In this document: in pieces, positions 12,280-23,083 of the stretch | How positions within the stretch are numbered: position 1 is the first letter of the stretch | Layout: the number at the start of each line of letters is the position of its first letter | From: Gammaproteobacteria bacterium | GTDB lineage: Bacteria > Pseudomonadota > Gammaproteobacteria > Pseudomonadales > Azotimanducaceae | Length of the DNA: 58,784 nt | Assembly: GCA_026706665.1 (NCBI GenBank) | Contig: JAPOYI010000052.1 | Span: forward strand, 1 to 58,784 | Reading direction: 5' to 3' | Notes under the pieces: model-generated | What the model saw: only the letters and a program-made list of their open reading frames with translations | Databases searched by the model: none | What the model was told of the DNA's origin: nothing | Translations under genes and position numbers: made by a program

Positions 12280-13181
12280 GCCTGCCTCAAAAAGTCCGGC
12301 GCGCACGGTTCGGCCTGTGGCTCGGGATCGCGGCTCGGGGCGCCGCGATGGGCATTGCCGAGGTGATACCCGGCGTTTCCGGCGGCACCATCGCCTTCCT
12401 TACGGGCATCTACGAACGCCTGTTGAAGGCGCTGGCCGCCTGGTCCACAGACTCGCCCAGGATCCTGCTGCGCGATGGTTTCGCCGCATTCCACCGAACC
12501 CACGACCTGTCGTTCGTGGCCGTTCTCGCGCTTGGGATGATTGCTGGTCTGGTAATATTCGCCCGCCTCCTCGGTTACTTCCTCGATACGCACGGACCGG
12601 TTGTATGGGGTTTCATATTCGGGTTGATCGCGGCGGCGCTCGCAAGCGTCAGCCGCCGCACGCAACCCCGATTCCTCGCGACCTTCGGCGCGGCCGGTGC
12701 AGTGGCGGCTGTCTTCCTCGCGACCCTGGGACCAACGGGTTCGGACCCGACCTATCCCCGGTTCCTGCTCGGCGGCGCGCTTGCCGCTTCGGCATGGATC
12801 CTGCCCGGAATCTCCGGCAGCCTGGTGCTGCTCCTGCTCGGCCTTTGGGAACCCCTGCTCGCGGCGCTCAACGCCTTCCAGTTCGACATCATCGGCGTCA
12901 CGGTGGTGGGGATGGCCGTTGGCCTGGCGCTCTTCGTCAAGCTTCTCACCCGCTTGCTGGAACGATACCGCGCGGCGGTTTTCGCGCTGCTCACGGGATT
13001 GATGGCCGGTTCCCTGGTCCGCCTGTGGCCCTGGCGCGTGGACGACGCGATGGCGCTGCCCGCCTCCTTCCGTTCGGCCACGGGAGATGACCCGATGGTC
13101 GCCTGGGTCCTGGTGGCGGCATGTCTCGGCGCCGCCACCATCACGCTGCTTGCGAGGAGTGTCCGTGAATCGGATCTCTAG
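12276..13181 (+). CDS. DUF368 polyprenyl-phosphate transporter (PopT family)
   Basis: A 301-residue polytopic membrane protein with the DUF368 signature AEVIPGVSGGTIAFLTGIYE near residue 30 and its internal repeat AWILPGISGSLVLLLLGLWE. The pair fits an inverted-repeat transporter fold with re-entrant segments. DUF368 proteins (PopT) are reported to return undecaprenyl phosphate across the cytoplasmic membrane for reuse in peptidoglycan and LPS synthesis. That role suits a window also holding uppS, nlpD and LPS genes. The GTG start (12276) overlaps the truD stop; its 3' end overlaps nlpD by 17 nt. Confidence 0.88.
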   Translation: MSLPQKVRRARFGLWLGIAARGAAMGIAEVIPGVSGGTIAFLTGIYERLLKALAAWSTDSPRILLRDGFAAFHRTHDLSFVAVLALGMIAGLVIFARLLGYFLDTHGPVVWGFIFGLIAAALASVSRRTQPRFLATFGAAGAVAAVFLATLGPTGSDPTYPRFLLGGALAASAWILPGISGSLVLLLLGLWEPLLAALNAFQFDIIGVTVVGMAVGLALFVKLLTRLLERYRAAVFALLTGLMAGSLVRLWPWRVDDAMALPASFRSATGDDPMVAWVLVAACLGAATITLLARSVRESDL

Positions 13182-14061
13182 TACGCATATCGCGAGCGCG
13201 CTGATCGTCGGCGCGGTGCTGTCCGCCGGCTGCGCCATGCCATCCCGCGCGCCGGTCCTGGATCGGGGAGAGCCGGTTTCGAGGGCGCCCATCCCGCCGT
13301 CCGACAAATACACGGTCAGACCCAAGGACTCCCTCTACGCGATCGCCTGGAAGTTCAATCTCGACTATCGGGACCTCGCCCGCCGGAACGGTATCGAGCC
13401 ACCCTACACCATCCACCCCGGACAGGAGTTGGTGCTGTATGGAGTGGAAGGCCGGCCGGAGGCAGTCGCCAGCGCGCCCGCCCCGAGTGGATCCACTGCC
13501 GGACGGAGCAAACCAGCAGAGCACACGGCCCCGAGCCGTCCCCAACCGTCCGCGAAGCCCGCCCCTCGGCCCAAGTCGGCCACAGTTGCTGTCCCGATAC
13601 CCAAGCCGGTCGAAAGAGCGGTGCCTGAACCCAAGGCCCCGAAAGCTGTGCCGAAACCCCGGCCGCCCGCCCGGAGCGCTCCGCCTGTGCAACCCGCGCG
13701 CGCCGGCTGGCGCTGGCCGGTCAACGCGCAGCCCGCACGCGGCTTTGGACGGGGGAACAATGGCCTCGACTACGTCATTCCAAGCGGCCAAAAGGTCGTC
13801 GCCGCAGCGGCGGGGCAGATCGTGTACAAGGGTGCCGGGCTGGGCGGATACCGCCACCTGGTCCTCGTGAGGCACACCGACAGTGTCATGTCGGCCTACA
13901 GCGTCAACGTGGCGCCGGCAGTTGCCGAAGGGACCAGCATCGCGAGCGGCGGCAAGATATGCGACATCGGTTCCGGCAGCCCCGCGATGCGCCGGCTGCA
14001 CTTCGAGATTCGCCGCAGCGGCACGCCGGTGGACCCGGTGAAGATCATCGGGAGGCGTTGA
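13165..14061 (+). CDS. nlpD: NlpD-like LysM/M23 lipoprotein
   Basis: 298 residues from GTG 13165, with GAGGAG five bases upstream. Lipobox LSAGC with Cys23; a LysM domain (DKYTVRPKDSLYAIAWKF...GQELVLYG); a long Pro/Ala/Lys linker (about residues 100-180); and a C-terminal LytM/M23 domain. The peptidase zinc ligands are lost: NNGLDY replaces HxGxD, and AYSVNV replaces the HxH region. This matches NlpD, which activates the amidase AmiC instead of cutting peptidoglycan itself. The usual nlpD neighbour rpoS does not follow; the next gene is convergent tilS. Confidence 0.88.
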   Translation: MNRISSTHIASALIVGAVLSAGCAMPSRAPVLDRGEPVSRAPIPPSDKYTVRPKDSLYAIAWKFNLDYRDLARRNGIEPPYTIHPGQELVLYGVEGRPEAVASAPAPSGSTAGRSKPAEHTAPSRPQPSAKPAPRPKSATVAVPIPKPVERAVPEPKAPKAVPKPRPPARSAPPVQPARAGWRWPVNAQPARGFGRGNNGLDYVIPSGQKVVAAAAGQIVYKGAGLGGYRHLVLVRHTDSVMSAYSVNVAPAVAEGTSIASGGKICDIGSGSPAMRRLHFEIRRSGTPVDPVKIIGRR

Positions 14062-14075
14062 CTCAGTCTATTCGC

Positions 14076-14109
14076 TTGGGGACACGCTTTCGTCCCGGCG
14101 AAGCCCCAA
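14076..14109. terminator. Hairpin between convergent nlpD and tilS
   Basis: TTGGGG (14076-14081) pairs with CCCCAA (14104-14109). An alternative inner helix is GGGAC (14079-14083) with GTCCC (14092-14096). It fills most of the 59-bp convergent gap. No T-tract is visible, so confidence is limited. Confidence 0.4.
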
Positions 14110-14120
14110 CCGGACAGACT

Positions 14121-15314
14121 TTAGAACGGCGTCCAGTCCGGCCACCATCCTCGTTGTACCGCCGACTCCTTCGCCACCCCGATACCGGGGATGGCAGCCA
14201 AGAAGTCACCATCGAACAGCAGCGGCCAAGCGTTCCTCTGCCAGGGAGGAATTCGGTGTTCCTGGAAGAGCGTCTTCAGGCGCTTCGTCACGCCGCGTCC
14301 CACGGGAGCGAAGCGTTCCGCGCCTCTTCGGTAGCGTACGGTCAGGACCTCTCCGCCACGCAGGCCCGTTGATCCTCGCCGCCAGCCAATGGTGCCGTGC
14401 GGCAGCTTCCCGGGAACACCTACCTCGACACGACTGCCTTCGCTTGCCCGAACCTCGCGCATCGAGAGGCTGGGTACGCGGTAAAGGCGTTCGCCGTAGC
14501 GCCGAACAGTATCGCCTCCCGGCAGCCGGATGACGGGATTGGCATCGGCGCCGGCGTGCGCCTGGCGGAGGATCTCGCCGATTCGCCGGTCCGGCACCCC
14601 GGCGCGCAGCCAGGCACGGAGGCCGATCGGCGTCAGGCCGTCGATCGGCAGGCTCGAGGCGGGAACGGGGAGCGTATCCGGCGCGACCGCGGCCAGGACT
14701 TCGACGGCCCGCGGGAAGCGCGTCTCGAGATTGGGCATGATCTCGTGGCGGATGAAGTTGCGGTCGCGAGTCCTGTCCGCATTGGACGGGTCCTCCACCC
14801 AGGCGAGATCGTGTTTCTTCGCATAGGCGACGAGGCGAGAACGGCGCAGATGCAGGAATGGGCGCACCACGCAACCGGCGCCCAGGGGCCGCTCGGCTGG
14901 CATCCCCACCGGCGCGCGTCCCGTCAAAAGCCGCCACAATACGGTTTCCGCCTGGTCGTTGGCATGGTGGGCCAGCAACAGTATTTCGGACGGCCGGAGG
15001 GTCTCCTTCCACGCGGCATACCGGGCGCGCCGCGCCTGGGACTCCACGTTACCCGAACCTACCGTCACGCGAACCACTTCGATGGGGACGCCCAGACCGG
15101 CTGCCACCCTTTCGCAGTGCCGCTGCCAGTCGAGCGATTCCGCCTGCAGCCCGTGATTGACATGCAGCGCTCTCAGCCGCGGCGCGGCAAAACGCATCGC
15201 GGCCGCGTGCAGCAGCACGGTCGAGTCCAGTCCGCCGCTGTATCCGACCGCGATGTCACCCGTGCCGGAAATCAACGCGACAGTTCGACTCACATCGGCA
15301 TGCGGCGTGCCCAT
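14121..15314 (-). CDS. tilS: tRNA(Ile)-lysidine synthase
   Basis: Converts C34 of tRNA-Ile(CAU) to lysidine, an essential decoding step. 397 residues from ATG 15314. The ATP-PPi loop SGGLDS lies in VGYSGGLDSTVLLHAAA. Further N-type ATPase blocks: LHVNHGLQ, ARRARYAAW, LLLAHHANDQAETVLWRLLTG, and DRNFIRHEIMPNLE. The C-terminal TilS domain follows (FAPVGRGVTKRLKTLFQEHRIPPWQR). The gene lies downstream of dnaE on the same strand. In E. coli accA sits between them; here only 92 bp do. Confidence 0.95.
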   Translation of the reverse strand: MGTPHADVSRTVALISGTGDIAVGYSGGLDSTVLLHAAAMRFAAPRLRALHVNHGLQAESLDWQRHCERVAAGLGVPIEVVRVTVGSGNVESQARRARYAAWKETLRPSEILLLAHHANDQAETVLWRLLTGRAPVGMPAERPLGAGCVVRPFLHLRRSRLVAYAKKHDLAWVEDPSNADRTRDRNFIRHEIMPNLETRFPRAVEVLAAVAPDTLPVPASSLPIDGLTPIGLRAWLRAGVPDRRIGEILRQAHAGADANPVIRLPGGDTVRRYGERLYRVPSLSMREVRASEGSRVEVGVPGKLPHGTIGWRRGSTGLRGGEVLTVRYRRGAERFAPVGRGVTKRLKTLFQEHRIPPWQRNAWPLLFDGDFLAAIPGIGVAKESAVQRGWWPDWTPF

Positions 15315-15406
15315 AGTCCACGTATCCGCACCAGGTACCCGAATCCCTGGCCATTCTCCAGCCGGCGCGCCGCAATTCCCACCGAGCGTGGCGCGCGCCT
15401 GTCCAC

Positions 15407-18400
15407 CTACCGCTCGCCCGGATACGCGAATCCGACCCGTTCCGGGCCGAACGCCGCGCCCAGTTCCTCGATCAGCATATTGCTCGGCACAACACGCCAG
15501 GCTTCTCCGAGTTCGACGCGGGCGCGTGCCTTGTCGGAGCGGTACTCGACGGTGACGGGGCAGCCGGGCGCCGCCTCCCCGCACTTATGCGACCGCAGCA
15601 GATCGTGCAGCCGCGATGCCAGGTCACCGTTCGCACCGTTGCCGTCGACGGAAATCTCCAGGCGCTCCGCGAGGCGCAGCCGGGCTTCCTCGAGGGTTTC
15701 CACCGACCTGGCGCGAAGCTTCAGCGAGCCGCGGAAGTCATCCGGTTCCGCCTGGCCCTCCACGACGAGCACGGCGTCGTTCACCAGCTTGCCGCGGGCG
15801 GCGTCCAGCACGTCGCCGTATACGCCCGCTTCGATCCTGCCGGTGCGGTCGTCGAGCACCACGAACGCCATCGGGCTGCCCCGCCTGTCACGCTGCGAGC
15901 GGCTTGAAACCACCAGTCCGGCGACGGTCTGCGCACGCTGTCCCTGGACCAGGCCCGCGATGGACGTCGACCGCAATGTGGCTATCTCGCCAAGATACGC
16001 ATCGATGGGGTGCCCGGTCAGGTACAGCCCCAGACTTTCCTTCTCGCCCGCCAGCCGCTCGCTCCGGGTCCAGGGGAGAACCTCCGGCGACGCGGCCGGT
16101 TCCTCGCGAACAATGTCTCCGAACATGTCGTGTATCCCCATGGCGGCATCGCGGGCACCCTGCTCGGCACGAGCCAGGGCCACTGGAAATTCGGCCATCA
16201 GGCGCGCGCGCAGGTGATCGATATCCTCGCCATCCGCCGCGAAGCAGTCCAGTGCGCCGGCACGAATCAACGGCTCGATGACGTTCTTCGCGTTGCGTCC
16301 GGCGTCCGTTCCCTGGATGCGGGAACAGAGGTCGAACAGGTCCGTGAACGGCCCGTTCGCCTGCCGTTGCTCCACCAGCGCCGCGACCGGTCCCGCGCCG
16401 ACGCCGCGTACCGCGCCGAGGCCGTATAGAATGCCCCCGCCGACCACGGAAAACCGGTATCGGCTCGCATTGACGTCCGGCGGCAGAAGGGTCAGCTCGA
16501 GGCGGCGCACCTCGTTCACCGGGGTTACCAGCTTGTCCACGTCGTGCATGTCCGCCGACAGCACCGCGGCCATGAACTCCGCCGGGTGGTGGCATTTGAG
16601 CCACGCAGTCTGGTACGCGATGATGCCGTACGCCGTGGCGTGGCCCTTGGCGAACGCGTACCCGGAGAACTTCTCCATCTGGTCGAAAAGGTTCGAGGCG
16701 CGCTGTTCCGGTATCCCCTCCGCCAATGCGCCGGCCATGAACTTTTCGCGCACCTTGACCATCTCCTCGGGCTTTTTCTTGCCCATCGCGGCGCGCAGCA
16801 CGTCCGCCTCCCCAAGGCTGAATCCCGCCAGCACCTGCGCGGCGTACATCACCTGCTCCTGGTAGATCAGCGCTCCGTGCGTCGACTTCAGACCGTCTTC
16901 CAGTCTCGGGTCTTCGTATTCGATCCGCTTGCGGCGGTGCCTGCGGTCGATGAAGTCATCCACCATGCCCGACTGCAGGGGACCGGGCCGGTACAACGCC
17001 ACCAGCGCGATGACATCGTCGATGTTGTCCGGCGCCAGGCGGCGCACCAGTTCCTTGATGCCCCGGGATTCGAGCTGAAAGACGGCAGTCGTCTCGCCAG
17101 TGCGAAGCAGCGCGAAGGTGGCTTCGTCGTCCAGCGGGATCGTATTGATATCCAGTGCTTCGGCACCCGATTCCCGTTCGGCGTTCACCTCCTCGACCGT
17201 CCAGTTGATGATGGTCACGGTCCGCAGTCCCAGCAGGTCGAACTTCACGAGGCCAACCCGTTCCACATCGTCCTTGTCGTACTGGGAGATCGCGCCGCCG
17301 CTACGCTCGTCCGCGTAGAGCGGCACGTATTCGGCCAGCGGACCCGGCGCGATGACGACGCCGCCCGCGTGTTTCCCGACATTGCGCACGATGCCTTCCA
17401 GCTTGTAGGCCATGTCCATGATCTCCGCAGCATCCACATCTTCGTCGATGAACTGCTGCAGTTCCTCTTCCCGCGCGACCGCCGCAGCAAGCGTCATTCC
17501 CACTTCGGCGGGGATCATCTTGGCCAGCCTGTCGGCCAGACCGTAGGGCTTGCCCTGGGCGCGGGCGACATCGCGCACCACCGCTTTCGCCGCCATCGTG
17601 CCGAACGTGGCGATCTGGCTCACCGCGTCCGCGCCGTAGCGCTCCGAGACATGGCGGATGACCGAGTCCCGGCCCTCCATGCAGAAGTCGATATCGATGT
17701 CCGGCATCGACAGGCGCTCGGGGTTCAGAAAGCGCTCGAAGATGAGATCGTATTCGATCGGGTCGACGTCGGTGACGTTCAGCGCGTAGGCGACGAGAGA
17801 CCCGGAGCCCGAGCCGCGGCCCGGGCCCACCGGAACGCCGTTGCGCCTGGCCCAGTTGACGAACTCCGCCACGACCAGGAAGTACCCCGCGAAGCCCGTC
17901 TCCTCGATGATGCCAAGCTCGTGCTCCAGTCGCGCGGCATAACGCTCGGCGTCAACGGCGGTTCCTGTGGCGCCGCGCGTCTGCAGCCTGGCTTCAAGTC
18001 CTTCCGTGGTACTGCGGCGAAGGAACGTCTCCAGCGACTCGCCGTTGGCCGTGGGGTAGTTCGGCGGATGATAGGCGCCGAGTTCGAGGTCCAGGTTGCA
18101 CCGCTTCGCGATCTCGACGGTGTTTCTGAGCGCTTCCGGCAGATCTTCGAACAGCGCTGCCATGTCCGCCTCGGAACGCAGGTATTGGGCCTCGCTGTAA
18201 CGACGTTCCCGGCGGGGGTCGTTGAGGGTGCGGCCCTGCTGGATGCAGACCCGCGTTTCGTGCGCTTCGAAGTCGTCTGCCTCGAGGAAACACACGTCGT
18301 TGGTCGCCACCACCGGCAGCGCCTGTTCCGCGCAGAGGTCCACCGCCGCCTTGAGGTAGTCCGCTTCTCCCGCCCGATCCGTGCGCCGCACCTCGATGTA

Positions 18401-18892
18401 GTAGCGGTCGCCGAAGGCCCTCGTCCATTCCTCCGCCAGCCGCGTCGCCCTCGGTGCGTCGTTCGCCAGCAGCGCGCGGCCCACGTCTCCTTCCGCCCCC
18501 CCCGAGAGCGCGATCAATCCCTCGGGTGCCGACAGTATCCATTGCCGCTCGAGCAGGCCGTGTTGTTGGCGCCCTCGCCGGTTCGTATCCACGTAGGCTC
18601 TCGACACGAAACGCAGGAGGTTGGCATAGCCCTCGTTGGACGCGGCAAGCAGCACGCAGCGGTTCACGTCGCCTCCATGCCGATAGTGGAAGTCGGCGCC
18701 GACGATGGGTTTGACGCCCGCGGAGAGGCATGCCTCGTAGAACTTCACCAGGCCGAACAGGGCGCAATGGTCCGTCATGGCGACCGCCGGCATCGACATC
18801 TGTGCCGTCCGCCGCGCCAGGTCCCCGATTCGCACCAGGCTGTCGCTGATCGAGTATTCGGTGTGAACCAGCAGATGTACGAAACCCGTCAC
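15407..18892 (-). CDS. dnaE: DNA polymerase III alpha subunit
   Basis: Catalytic subunit of the replicative polymerase; 1161 residues against 1160 in E. coli. An N-terminal PHP domain ([35 protein letters not shown]) precedes the C-family polymerase core with catalytic aspartates in [15 protein letters not shown]. Other core blocks: [47 protein letters not shown] helix-hairpin-helix, an OB fold ([20 protein letters not shown]) and a C-terminal tau-binding region follow. The GTG at 18892 overlaps the rnhB stop as GTGA. Confidence 0.97.
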   Translation of the reverse strand: MTGFVHLLVHTEYSISDSLVRIGDLARRTAQMSMPAVAMTDHCALFGLVKFYEACLSAGVKPIVGADFHYRHGGDVNRCVLLAASNEGYANLLRFVSRAYVDTNRRGRQQHGLLERQWILSAPEGLIALSGGAEGDVGRALLANDAPRATRLAEEWTRAFGDRYYIEVRRTDRAGEADYLKAAVDLCAEQALPVVATNDVCFLEADDFEAHETRVCIQQGRTLNDPRRERRYSEAQYLRSEADMAALFEDLPEALRNTVEIAKRCNLDLELGAYHPPNYPTANGESLETFLRRSTTEGLEARLQTRGATGTAVDAERYAARLEHELGIIEETGFAGYFLVVAEFVNWARRNGVPVGPGRGSGSGSLVAYALNVTDVDPIEYDLIFERFLNPERLSMPDIDIDFCMEGRDSVIRHVSERYGADAVSQIATFGTMAAKAVVRDVARAQGKPYGLADRLAKMIPAEVGMTLAAAVAREEELQQFIDEDVDAAEIMDMAYKLEGIVRNVGKHAGGVVIAPGPLAEYVPLYADERSGGAISQYDKDDVERVGLVKFDLLGLRTVTIINWTVEEVNAERESGAEALDINTIPLDDEATFALLRTGETTAVFQLESRGIKELVRRLAPDNIDDVIALVALYRPGPLQSGMVDDFIDRRHRRKRIEYEDPRLEDGLKSTHGALIYQEQVMYAAQVLAGFSLGEADVLRAAMGKKKPEEMVKVREKFMAGALAEGIPEQRASNLFDQMEKFSGYAFAKGHATAYGIIAYQTAWLKCHHPAEFMAAVLSADMHDVDKLVTPVNEVRRLELTLLPPDVNASRYRFSVVGGGILYGLGAVRGVGAGPVAALVEQRQANGPFTDLFDLCSRIQGTDAGRNAKNVIEPLIRAGALDCFAADGEDIDHLRARLMAEFPVALARAEQGARDAAMGIHDMFGDIVREEPAASPEVLPWTRSERLAGEKESLGLYLTGHPIDAYLGEIATLRSTSIAGLVQGQRAQTVAGLVVSSRSQRDRRGSPMAFVVLDDRTGRIEAGVYGDVLDAARGKLVNDAVLVVEGQAEPDDFRGSLKLRARSVETLEEARLRLAERLEISVDGNGANGDLASRLHDLLRSHKCGEAAPGCPVTVEYRSDKARARVELGEAWRVVPSNMLIEELGAAFGPERVGFAYPGER

Positions 18893-19521
18893 AACAACTC
18901 CACTTGAGATTGAGGATCTCTTGCCGCGTACGCCTGGCATACGGGCGCGAAACTCCTGCGGTGAATGATCGAGGGACCATGCCGCGCAAGCGCCCGGAGG
19001 TGATCCGAGGTGGCATAGCCCTTGTGCCGCTCGAATCCGTATTCCGGATAGGCAGCCGCGAGCCTCATCATGTCCCGGTCCCGCGCCGTCTTTGCGAGGA
19101 TGGATGCGGCGCTGATTGCCGGCACGGTGGCGTCCCCGCCGATGACGGTCACCACCGCGCAGGACAGCCGGGGCCGCGCATTGCCGTCGACATACGCCGC
19201 GTCGAGCGGGGCCGAGAGCTGCGCGGCCGCGCGCCGCATCGCCAACAGGGCGGCCTGCAGGATATTCAACCGGTCTATCTCCTCGACGTCGGCGCGGCCG
19301 AGGCCCCAGTCCAGCGCGTCGTCCCTGATTCGGTCCGCCAGCGCGTCGCGGCGCTTTGGCGACAGGCGTTTCGAGTCCGCCAGACCCGATATGGGCCGAC
19401 AGGGGTCGAGGATCACGGCGGCCGCCAGCACCGGGCCCGCCAGCGGACCGCGCCCCGCCTCGTCGATCCCGGCCACGCGCGCCCGGTCTTCCCGAAACGG
19501 CCCGAACATGTCCACGGTCAT
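18889..19521 (-). CDS. rnhB: Ribonuclease HII
   Basis: Cleaves RNA in RNA-DNA hybrids and at single ribonucleotides. 210 residues. The catalytic region reads [23 protein letters not shown], with [22 protein letters not shown] and [14 protein letters not shown] following. These supply the Asp-Glu-Asp-Asp set of the family. The ATG at 19521 overlaps the lpxB stop as ATGA; ATG 19509 is a possible shorter start. It sits in the classical lpxB-rnhB-dnaE order. Confidence 0.95.
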   Translation of the reverse strand: MTVDMFGPFREDRARVAGIDEAGRGPLAGPVLAAAVILDPCRPISGLADSKRLSPKRRDALADRIRDDALDWGLGRADVEEIDRLNILQAALLAMRRAAAQLSAPLDAAYVDGNARPRLSCAVVTVIGGDATVPAISAASILAKTARDRDMMRLAAAYPEYGFERHKGYATSDHLRALARHGPSIIHRRSFAPVCQAYAARDPQSQVELL

Positions 19522-20687
19522 CGGCTGTCCACCAGGGAGAGCACCGCTTCCGCCGCGCGGTCGGATGCGCCGCGCCGAAGGATCGCGTGCTGGCGGTCAA
19601 ACTCGCAAAAGTAACCCGGATCGTCTCGCGCGCGCCGCATCTCGCCCAGCAGCGCGCGCGCCAGGCCGTCTGGCTCGGCAGCGTCCTGCAGGAGTTCAGG
19701 CACCAGCCGACGGCCGCTCAGGATGTTCGGCAACGCGACAAACTCGGAGGACTTGAGCGCCTTGACGACCCGGTACGTCAGGGCGCCCAGCCGATAGGTC
19801 ACCACCATGGGACGCCGCAGCAGCATGGCTTCCAGGGTTCCGGTACCCGACTTCACCAGGACTCCGTCCGCCGCCGTCATCGCCTCGACCGAGTTTCCGG
19901 TGGTCAGCCGGACATCGAGTTCGGCAGATCGGCCGCAGACCATTTTCCGCAGCCTGTCGCGAATCCCCGGATCCGGACAGGGGACAATGAAGGCGCACCT
20001 GCCGAGTTCGAGTTGCAGGCGCGCGGCCGTCGCCATGAAGACCTCGCCCATGGCTTCGATTTCGGACATTCGGCTGCCGGGCATCAGCGCGACCACGATG
20101 GCGTCCGTTTCGAGCCCCAGACGCGAGCGGGCCGCCTGCCTGGCGGCGTCGCAACCCGCCCCGGGCGCGATGTCGTCGGCCAGCGGATGCCCCACGAAGA
20201 CAGCCCGCACGCCGTGGTCGCGATACAGCTCGGGCTCGAACGGGAACAATGCCATCACGACGTCCGCCGCCCGGCCTATGCGTTTCACGCGGCCCCTGCG
20301 CCACGCGTAGACGGACGGGCTGACGTAATGCGCCGTCGGAATGCTTCGCCGTTTCACCAATCGTTCGGCCAGCAGGTTGAAGACATTGAAGTCCACGCCA
20401 ACGACCACGTCCACGGCACTTTCGGAAAAGTGGCGCACGAGGTCCTTGAGCACCCGGAGAAGGTCCGGCAACCGTTTCAACGGTTCCACAAAACCGTTCA
20501 CGGAGAGCCTCGACAGCGCCGCCCGCGACTGGAGCCCTTCCGCCAGCATCTGGTCGCCGCCGATACCCGAGAATTCAACGCCGTCGACGCGGCAACGGAT
20601 GGCCCGCATCAACCGCGCGCCGAGGATATCGCCCGACGTCTCGCCCGCCACGATGCCTACCCTCAGGGCCACGTGTCGGGCAGCCAT
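19518..20687 (-). CDS. lpxB: Lipid-A-disaccharide synthase
   Basis: A peripheral inner-membrane GT-B glycosyltransferase that joins UDP-diacylglucosamine and lipid X. 389 residues. Typical blocks: [95 protein letters not shown], and [22 protein letters not shown]. Start ATG 20687 lies 13 bp after the lpxA stop. Confidence 0.97.
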   Translation of the reverse strand: MAARHVALRVGIVAGETSGDILGARLMRAIRCRVDGVEFSGIGGDQMLAEGLQSRAALSRLSVNGFVEPLKRLPDLLRVLKDLVRHFSESAVDVVVGVDFNVFNLLAERLVKRRSIPTAHYVSPSVYAWRRGRVKRIGRAADVVMALFPFEPELYRDHGVRAVFVGHPLADDIAPGAGCDAARQAARSRLGLETDAIVVALMPGSRMSEIEAMGEVFMATAARLQLELGRCAFIVPCPDPGIRDRLRKMVCGRSAELDVRLTTGNSVEAMTAADGVLVKSGTGTLEAMLLRRPMVVTYRLGALTYRVVKALKSSEFVALPNILSGRRLVPELLQDAAEPDGLARALLGEMRRARDDPGYFCEFDRQHAILRRGASDRAAEAVLSLVDSR

Positions 20688-20700
20688 CGGACGGTGTAGT

Positions 20701-21495
20701 TCAAGTCGCCTGCGAACCTCGGCGCGGTCGAATGATGCCGTGCTCGGACGAACGTATCGCGTCCACGAACATCCTCACTTCCCGATGACGGCTCGCCTCG
20801 TCTTCGAGCGCGTCGCAGGCCTCTTTCGCCGTCAGCCCGGCGCGATAGACGGTCTTGTAAGCGTGGTCAAGGGCGGCCGACACCGTTTTCTCGACGGCGC
20901 GCCGGCGCATCCCCTCCACGTTGAGCCCCACCGCGCATGCCGGATTGCCCTCGGCGGTCACGCAGGGGGGAACATCCTTGCGAACGTACGAGTATGCCGC
21001 GATGTGCGTGAACGCACCCACCGTGCGGAACTGCAGTACGCCGGCAAAGCCGCCGAAATTGGCGTGATCACCGACGGATACGTGTCCGGCGAGGGAGGCG
21101 TTGTTGGCCATGATGACATGGTCGCCCACTACGCAGTCATGGCCGATATGCACATCGGCCATGAAGAGATTGTTGCTGCCGATTACCGTAGCGCCCCGAT
21201 CCTGCAACATGCCCCGATGGATCGTGACCTTTTCCCGAACGATGTTGTCGTCGCCCATGATCAGGGTTGTCGGCTCACCCTTGTACGCCAGCGCCGGCGT
21301 ATCTTCACCCACGGTCGCGAACTGGAAGACCTGGTTGCGCTTGCCGAGGGTCGTCGGCCCCTTGATGATCGCAAGCGGCCCTATGCGGCAACCGTCGCCG
21401 ATCGTCACGTCGGGCCCGATCATGGACCAGGGACCAATCTCCACGTCGGCACCGATTTCGGCGCTCGGATCGATGATGGCCCGGGGATCGATCAA
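20701..21495 (-). CDS. lpxA: UDP-N-acetylglucosamine acyltransferase
   Basis: First step of lipid A synthesis, O-acylation of UDP-GlcNAc. 264 residues from TTG 21495 (E. coli 262), starting (L)[20 protein letters not shown]. Left-handed beta-helix hexapeptide repeats run through residue 190. The catalytic His lies in [11 protein letters not shown]. The C-terminal helical domain ([21 protein letters not shown]) is standard. Reading the frame further upstream adds a non-homologous Arg-rich stretch inside fabZ, so TTG is preferred; it overlaps the fabZ stop as TTGA. Confidence 0.96.
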   Translation of the reverse strand: MIDPRAIIDPSAEIGADVEIGPWSMIGPDVTIGDGCRIGPLAIIKGPTTLGKRNQVFQFATVGEDTPALAYKGEPTTLIMGDDNIVREKVTIHRGMLQDRGATVIGSNNLFMADVHIGHDCVVGDHVIMANNASLAGHVSVGDHANFGGFAGVLQFRTVGAFTHIAAYSYVRKDVPPCVTAEGNPACAVGLNVEGMRRRAVEKTVSAALDHAYKTVYRAGLTAKEACDALEDEASRHREVRMFVDAIRSSEHGIIRPRRGSQAT

Positions 21496-21935
21496 TCTTC
21501 CGCTCTCTGCCGGGCGCACATCACTTCGGAAGAACACACGAGGTTGCCGTCGACGAACGCCTTGCACTCGAACTTCATCATGAAGCGGTGCTCGTTGATG
21601 ATCGCGGCTTCCATGTCGAGCCGGTCGCCGGGGCGCACCGGCCGCTTGAACCGCGTCTTGTCCGCGCCCACCAGGTAGTAGAGAAAGCCCTCCGCCGGTT
21701 TCTGTCCGTGGGTCCTGAAGGCCAGGATGCCCGCGATCTGGGCCATCGCCTCGACCACCAGGACCCCGGGCATGATGGGATGTCCCGGGAAGTGTCCCGC
21801 GAAGAAGGGCTCGTTGACCGAGACGTTCTTGAACCCGATGATCGACTTCCCCGGCTCGAGGGAAGTCACGCGGTCCACCAGCAGAAACGGAAACCGGTGC
21901 GGGAGATAGTCCATGATCTCGCGCGCATCCATCAT
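21492..21935 (-). CDS. fabZ: 3-hydroxyacyl-ACP dehydratase FabZ
   Basis: Dehydrates 3-hydroxyacyl-ACP in fatty acid elongation and competes with LpxA/LpxD for the same hydroxyacyl pool. 147 residues, hot-dog fold. Family blocks: [39 protein letters not shown] (catalytic His and Glu), and [11 protein letters not shown]. The start overlaps the lpxD stop as ATGA and its stop overlaps lpxA. Confidence 0.97.
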   Translation of the reverse strand: MMDAREIMDYLPHRFPFLLVDRVTSLEPGKSIIGFKNVSVNEPFFAGHFPGHPIMPGVLVVEAMAQIAGILAFRTHGQKPAEGFLYYLVGADKTRFKRPVRPGDRLDMEAAIINEHRFMMKFECKAFVDGNLVCSSEVMCARQRAED

Positions 21936-23035
21936 CGAATTCCGTCCTTCCCCCGCTGCGTTCTTTTCGGCGACTGTTCCAGCGGCTTTTCCAGCGGCTT
22001 TCCCAGCGCTTTTTCCAGCCTGGCCAGGCGCTTGGCGATGGTGTCGAGCTGGGCGAAACGCAGGACGTTACGCTTCCACCGACGGTTCGTATTATGCGGC
22101 ACGCCGCCGGAATAGATACCCGGCTCGCATATCGAACCCGACACGTGCGTCATGGCGCTGACGGAAACGCCGTCGCAGATCTCGACCGGCCCGTCGCCGG
22201 CCACCCCGACGCCCCCGCCAAGCATGCAGTGGCGGCCCACCCGGGTACTTCCGGCCAATCCCACGCAACCGCAAAGGACGGTGTCCGCGCCGATGCGGCA
22301 GTTGTGGCCCACCTGTACCAGGTTGTCGATCTTGACCCCTCGCTCGATCACCGTGTCGTCGATGGCGCCCCTGTCGATCGTGGTGCACGCGCCGATCCGC
22401 ACGTCGTTACCCACCCGGACGCCGCCGAGCTGCGCGATCATCTGCAGTTGTCCCGTCCCGTCAGGGGCGAAGCCGAAGCCGTCGGCACCAATGACGGCGC
22501 CCGGATGAATCATGCAGCCGCGGCCGATAGTGACCCCGTGGCAGAGCGTGGCGTTCGGCATGACGACGGTATCCTCACCGACCATCGCGCCCGCGCCCAC
22601 GAAGACGCCCGCGCCGAGCTGCACGCGATCGCCCAGCACGACGTCCTCCATCACCACCGCCCCGGGGGCGATCGCGACCCCCTCGCCGATGCTCGCCGCC
22701 TGCGAGACGGTCGCGCATGCGTGGATTCCCGATCGGGGAACCGGTCTCGTATCGAACATTGCCGACGCCAGGGCGAAGGCGTGATACGGGTTTTCGGTCA
22801 CCAGCGCGTGGGTCGGACAATCCGCCACGTCCCTCTCGCGAAGGATGACCGCGGAGGCAGCGGTGCCCGCAAGGAAGCGCCTGTACGCCGGGCTCGAGAG
22901 GTGCGCGAGATCGCCGCATCCGGCGCTTTCCAGCGAACCGAGACGGTTTATCCGCGTGCGCGCATCGCCGTGGACGACGGCACCGATGCGATCGGCGATT
23001 TCCCCTAGCGTGAATTCCCTGAGCGCGGCGGCCAC
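21932..23035 (-). CDS. lpxD: UDP-3-O-acylglucosamine N-acyltransferase
   Basis: Third step of lipid A synthesis, N-acylation with a hydroxyacyl-ACP. 367 residues. An N-terminal uridine-binding domain ([20 protein letters not shown]) precedes hexapeptide repeats with [12 protein letters not shown] and the catalytic-His segment [14 protein letters not shown]. The C-terminal helix carries a small repeated motif ([10 protein letters not shown]). Start GTG 23035 is the first usable codon after a triplicated AAAGAG-type sequence at 23040-23076. Confidence 0.96.
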   Translation of the reverse strand: MAAALREFTLGEIADRIGAVVHGDARTRINRLGSLESAGCGDLAHLSSPAYRRFLAGTAASAVILRERDVADCPTHALVTENPYHAFALASAMFDTRPVPRSGIHACATVSQAASIGEGVAIAPGAVVMEDVVLGDRVQLGAGVFVGAGAMVGEDTVVMPNATLCHGVTIGRGCMIHPGAVIGADGFGFAPDGTGQLQMIAQLGGVRVGNDVRIGACTTIDRGAIDDTVIERGVKIDNLVQVGHNCRIGADTVLCGCVGLAGSTRVGRHCMLGGGVGVAGDGPVEICDGVSVSAMTHVSGSICEPGIYSGGVPHNTNRRWKRNVLRFAQLDTIAKRLARLEKALGKPLEKPLEQSPKRTQRGKDGIR

Positions 23036-23039
23036 GGAG

Positions 23040-23076
23040 CTCTTTACCGCCTCTCTTTACCGCCTCTCTTTACCGC
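23040..23076 (-). repeat. Tandem 13-bp repeat with Shine-Dalgarno-like core before lpxD
   Basis: Two exact 13-bp units (23064-23076 and 23051-23063; GCGGTAAAGAGAG on the minus strand) plus an 11-bp partial third (23040-23050). It spans the gap between the skp stop (23084) and the lpxD GTG (23035). Each unit offers a purine-rich AAAGAG, so copy number changes would alter the ribosome-binding region. Confidence 0.85.
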
Positions 23077-23083
23077 TTCTCGG

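Noticed and set aside
13165-14061. NlpD-like protein as an active M23 endopeptidase
   Set aside because: The metal-binding His residues of the M23 motifs are replaced (NNGLDY, AYSVNV), so it is more likely an amidase activator.
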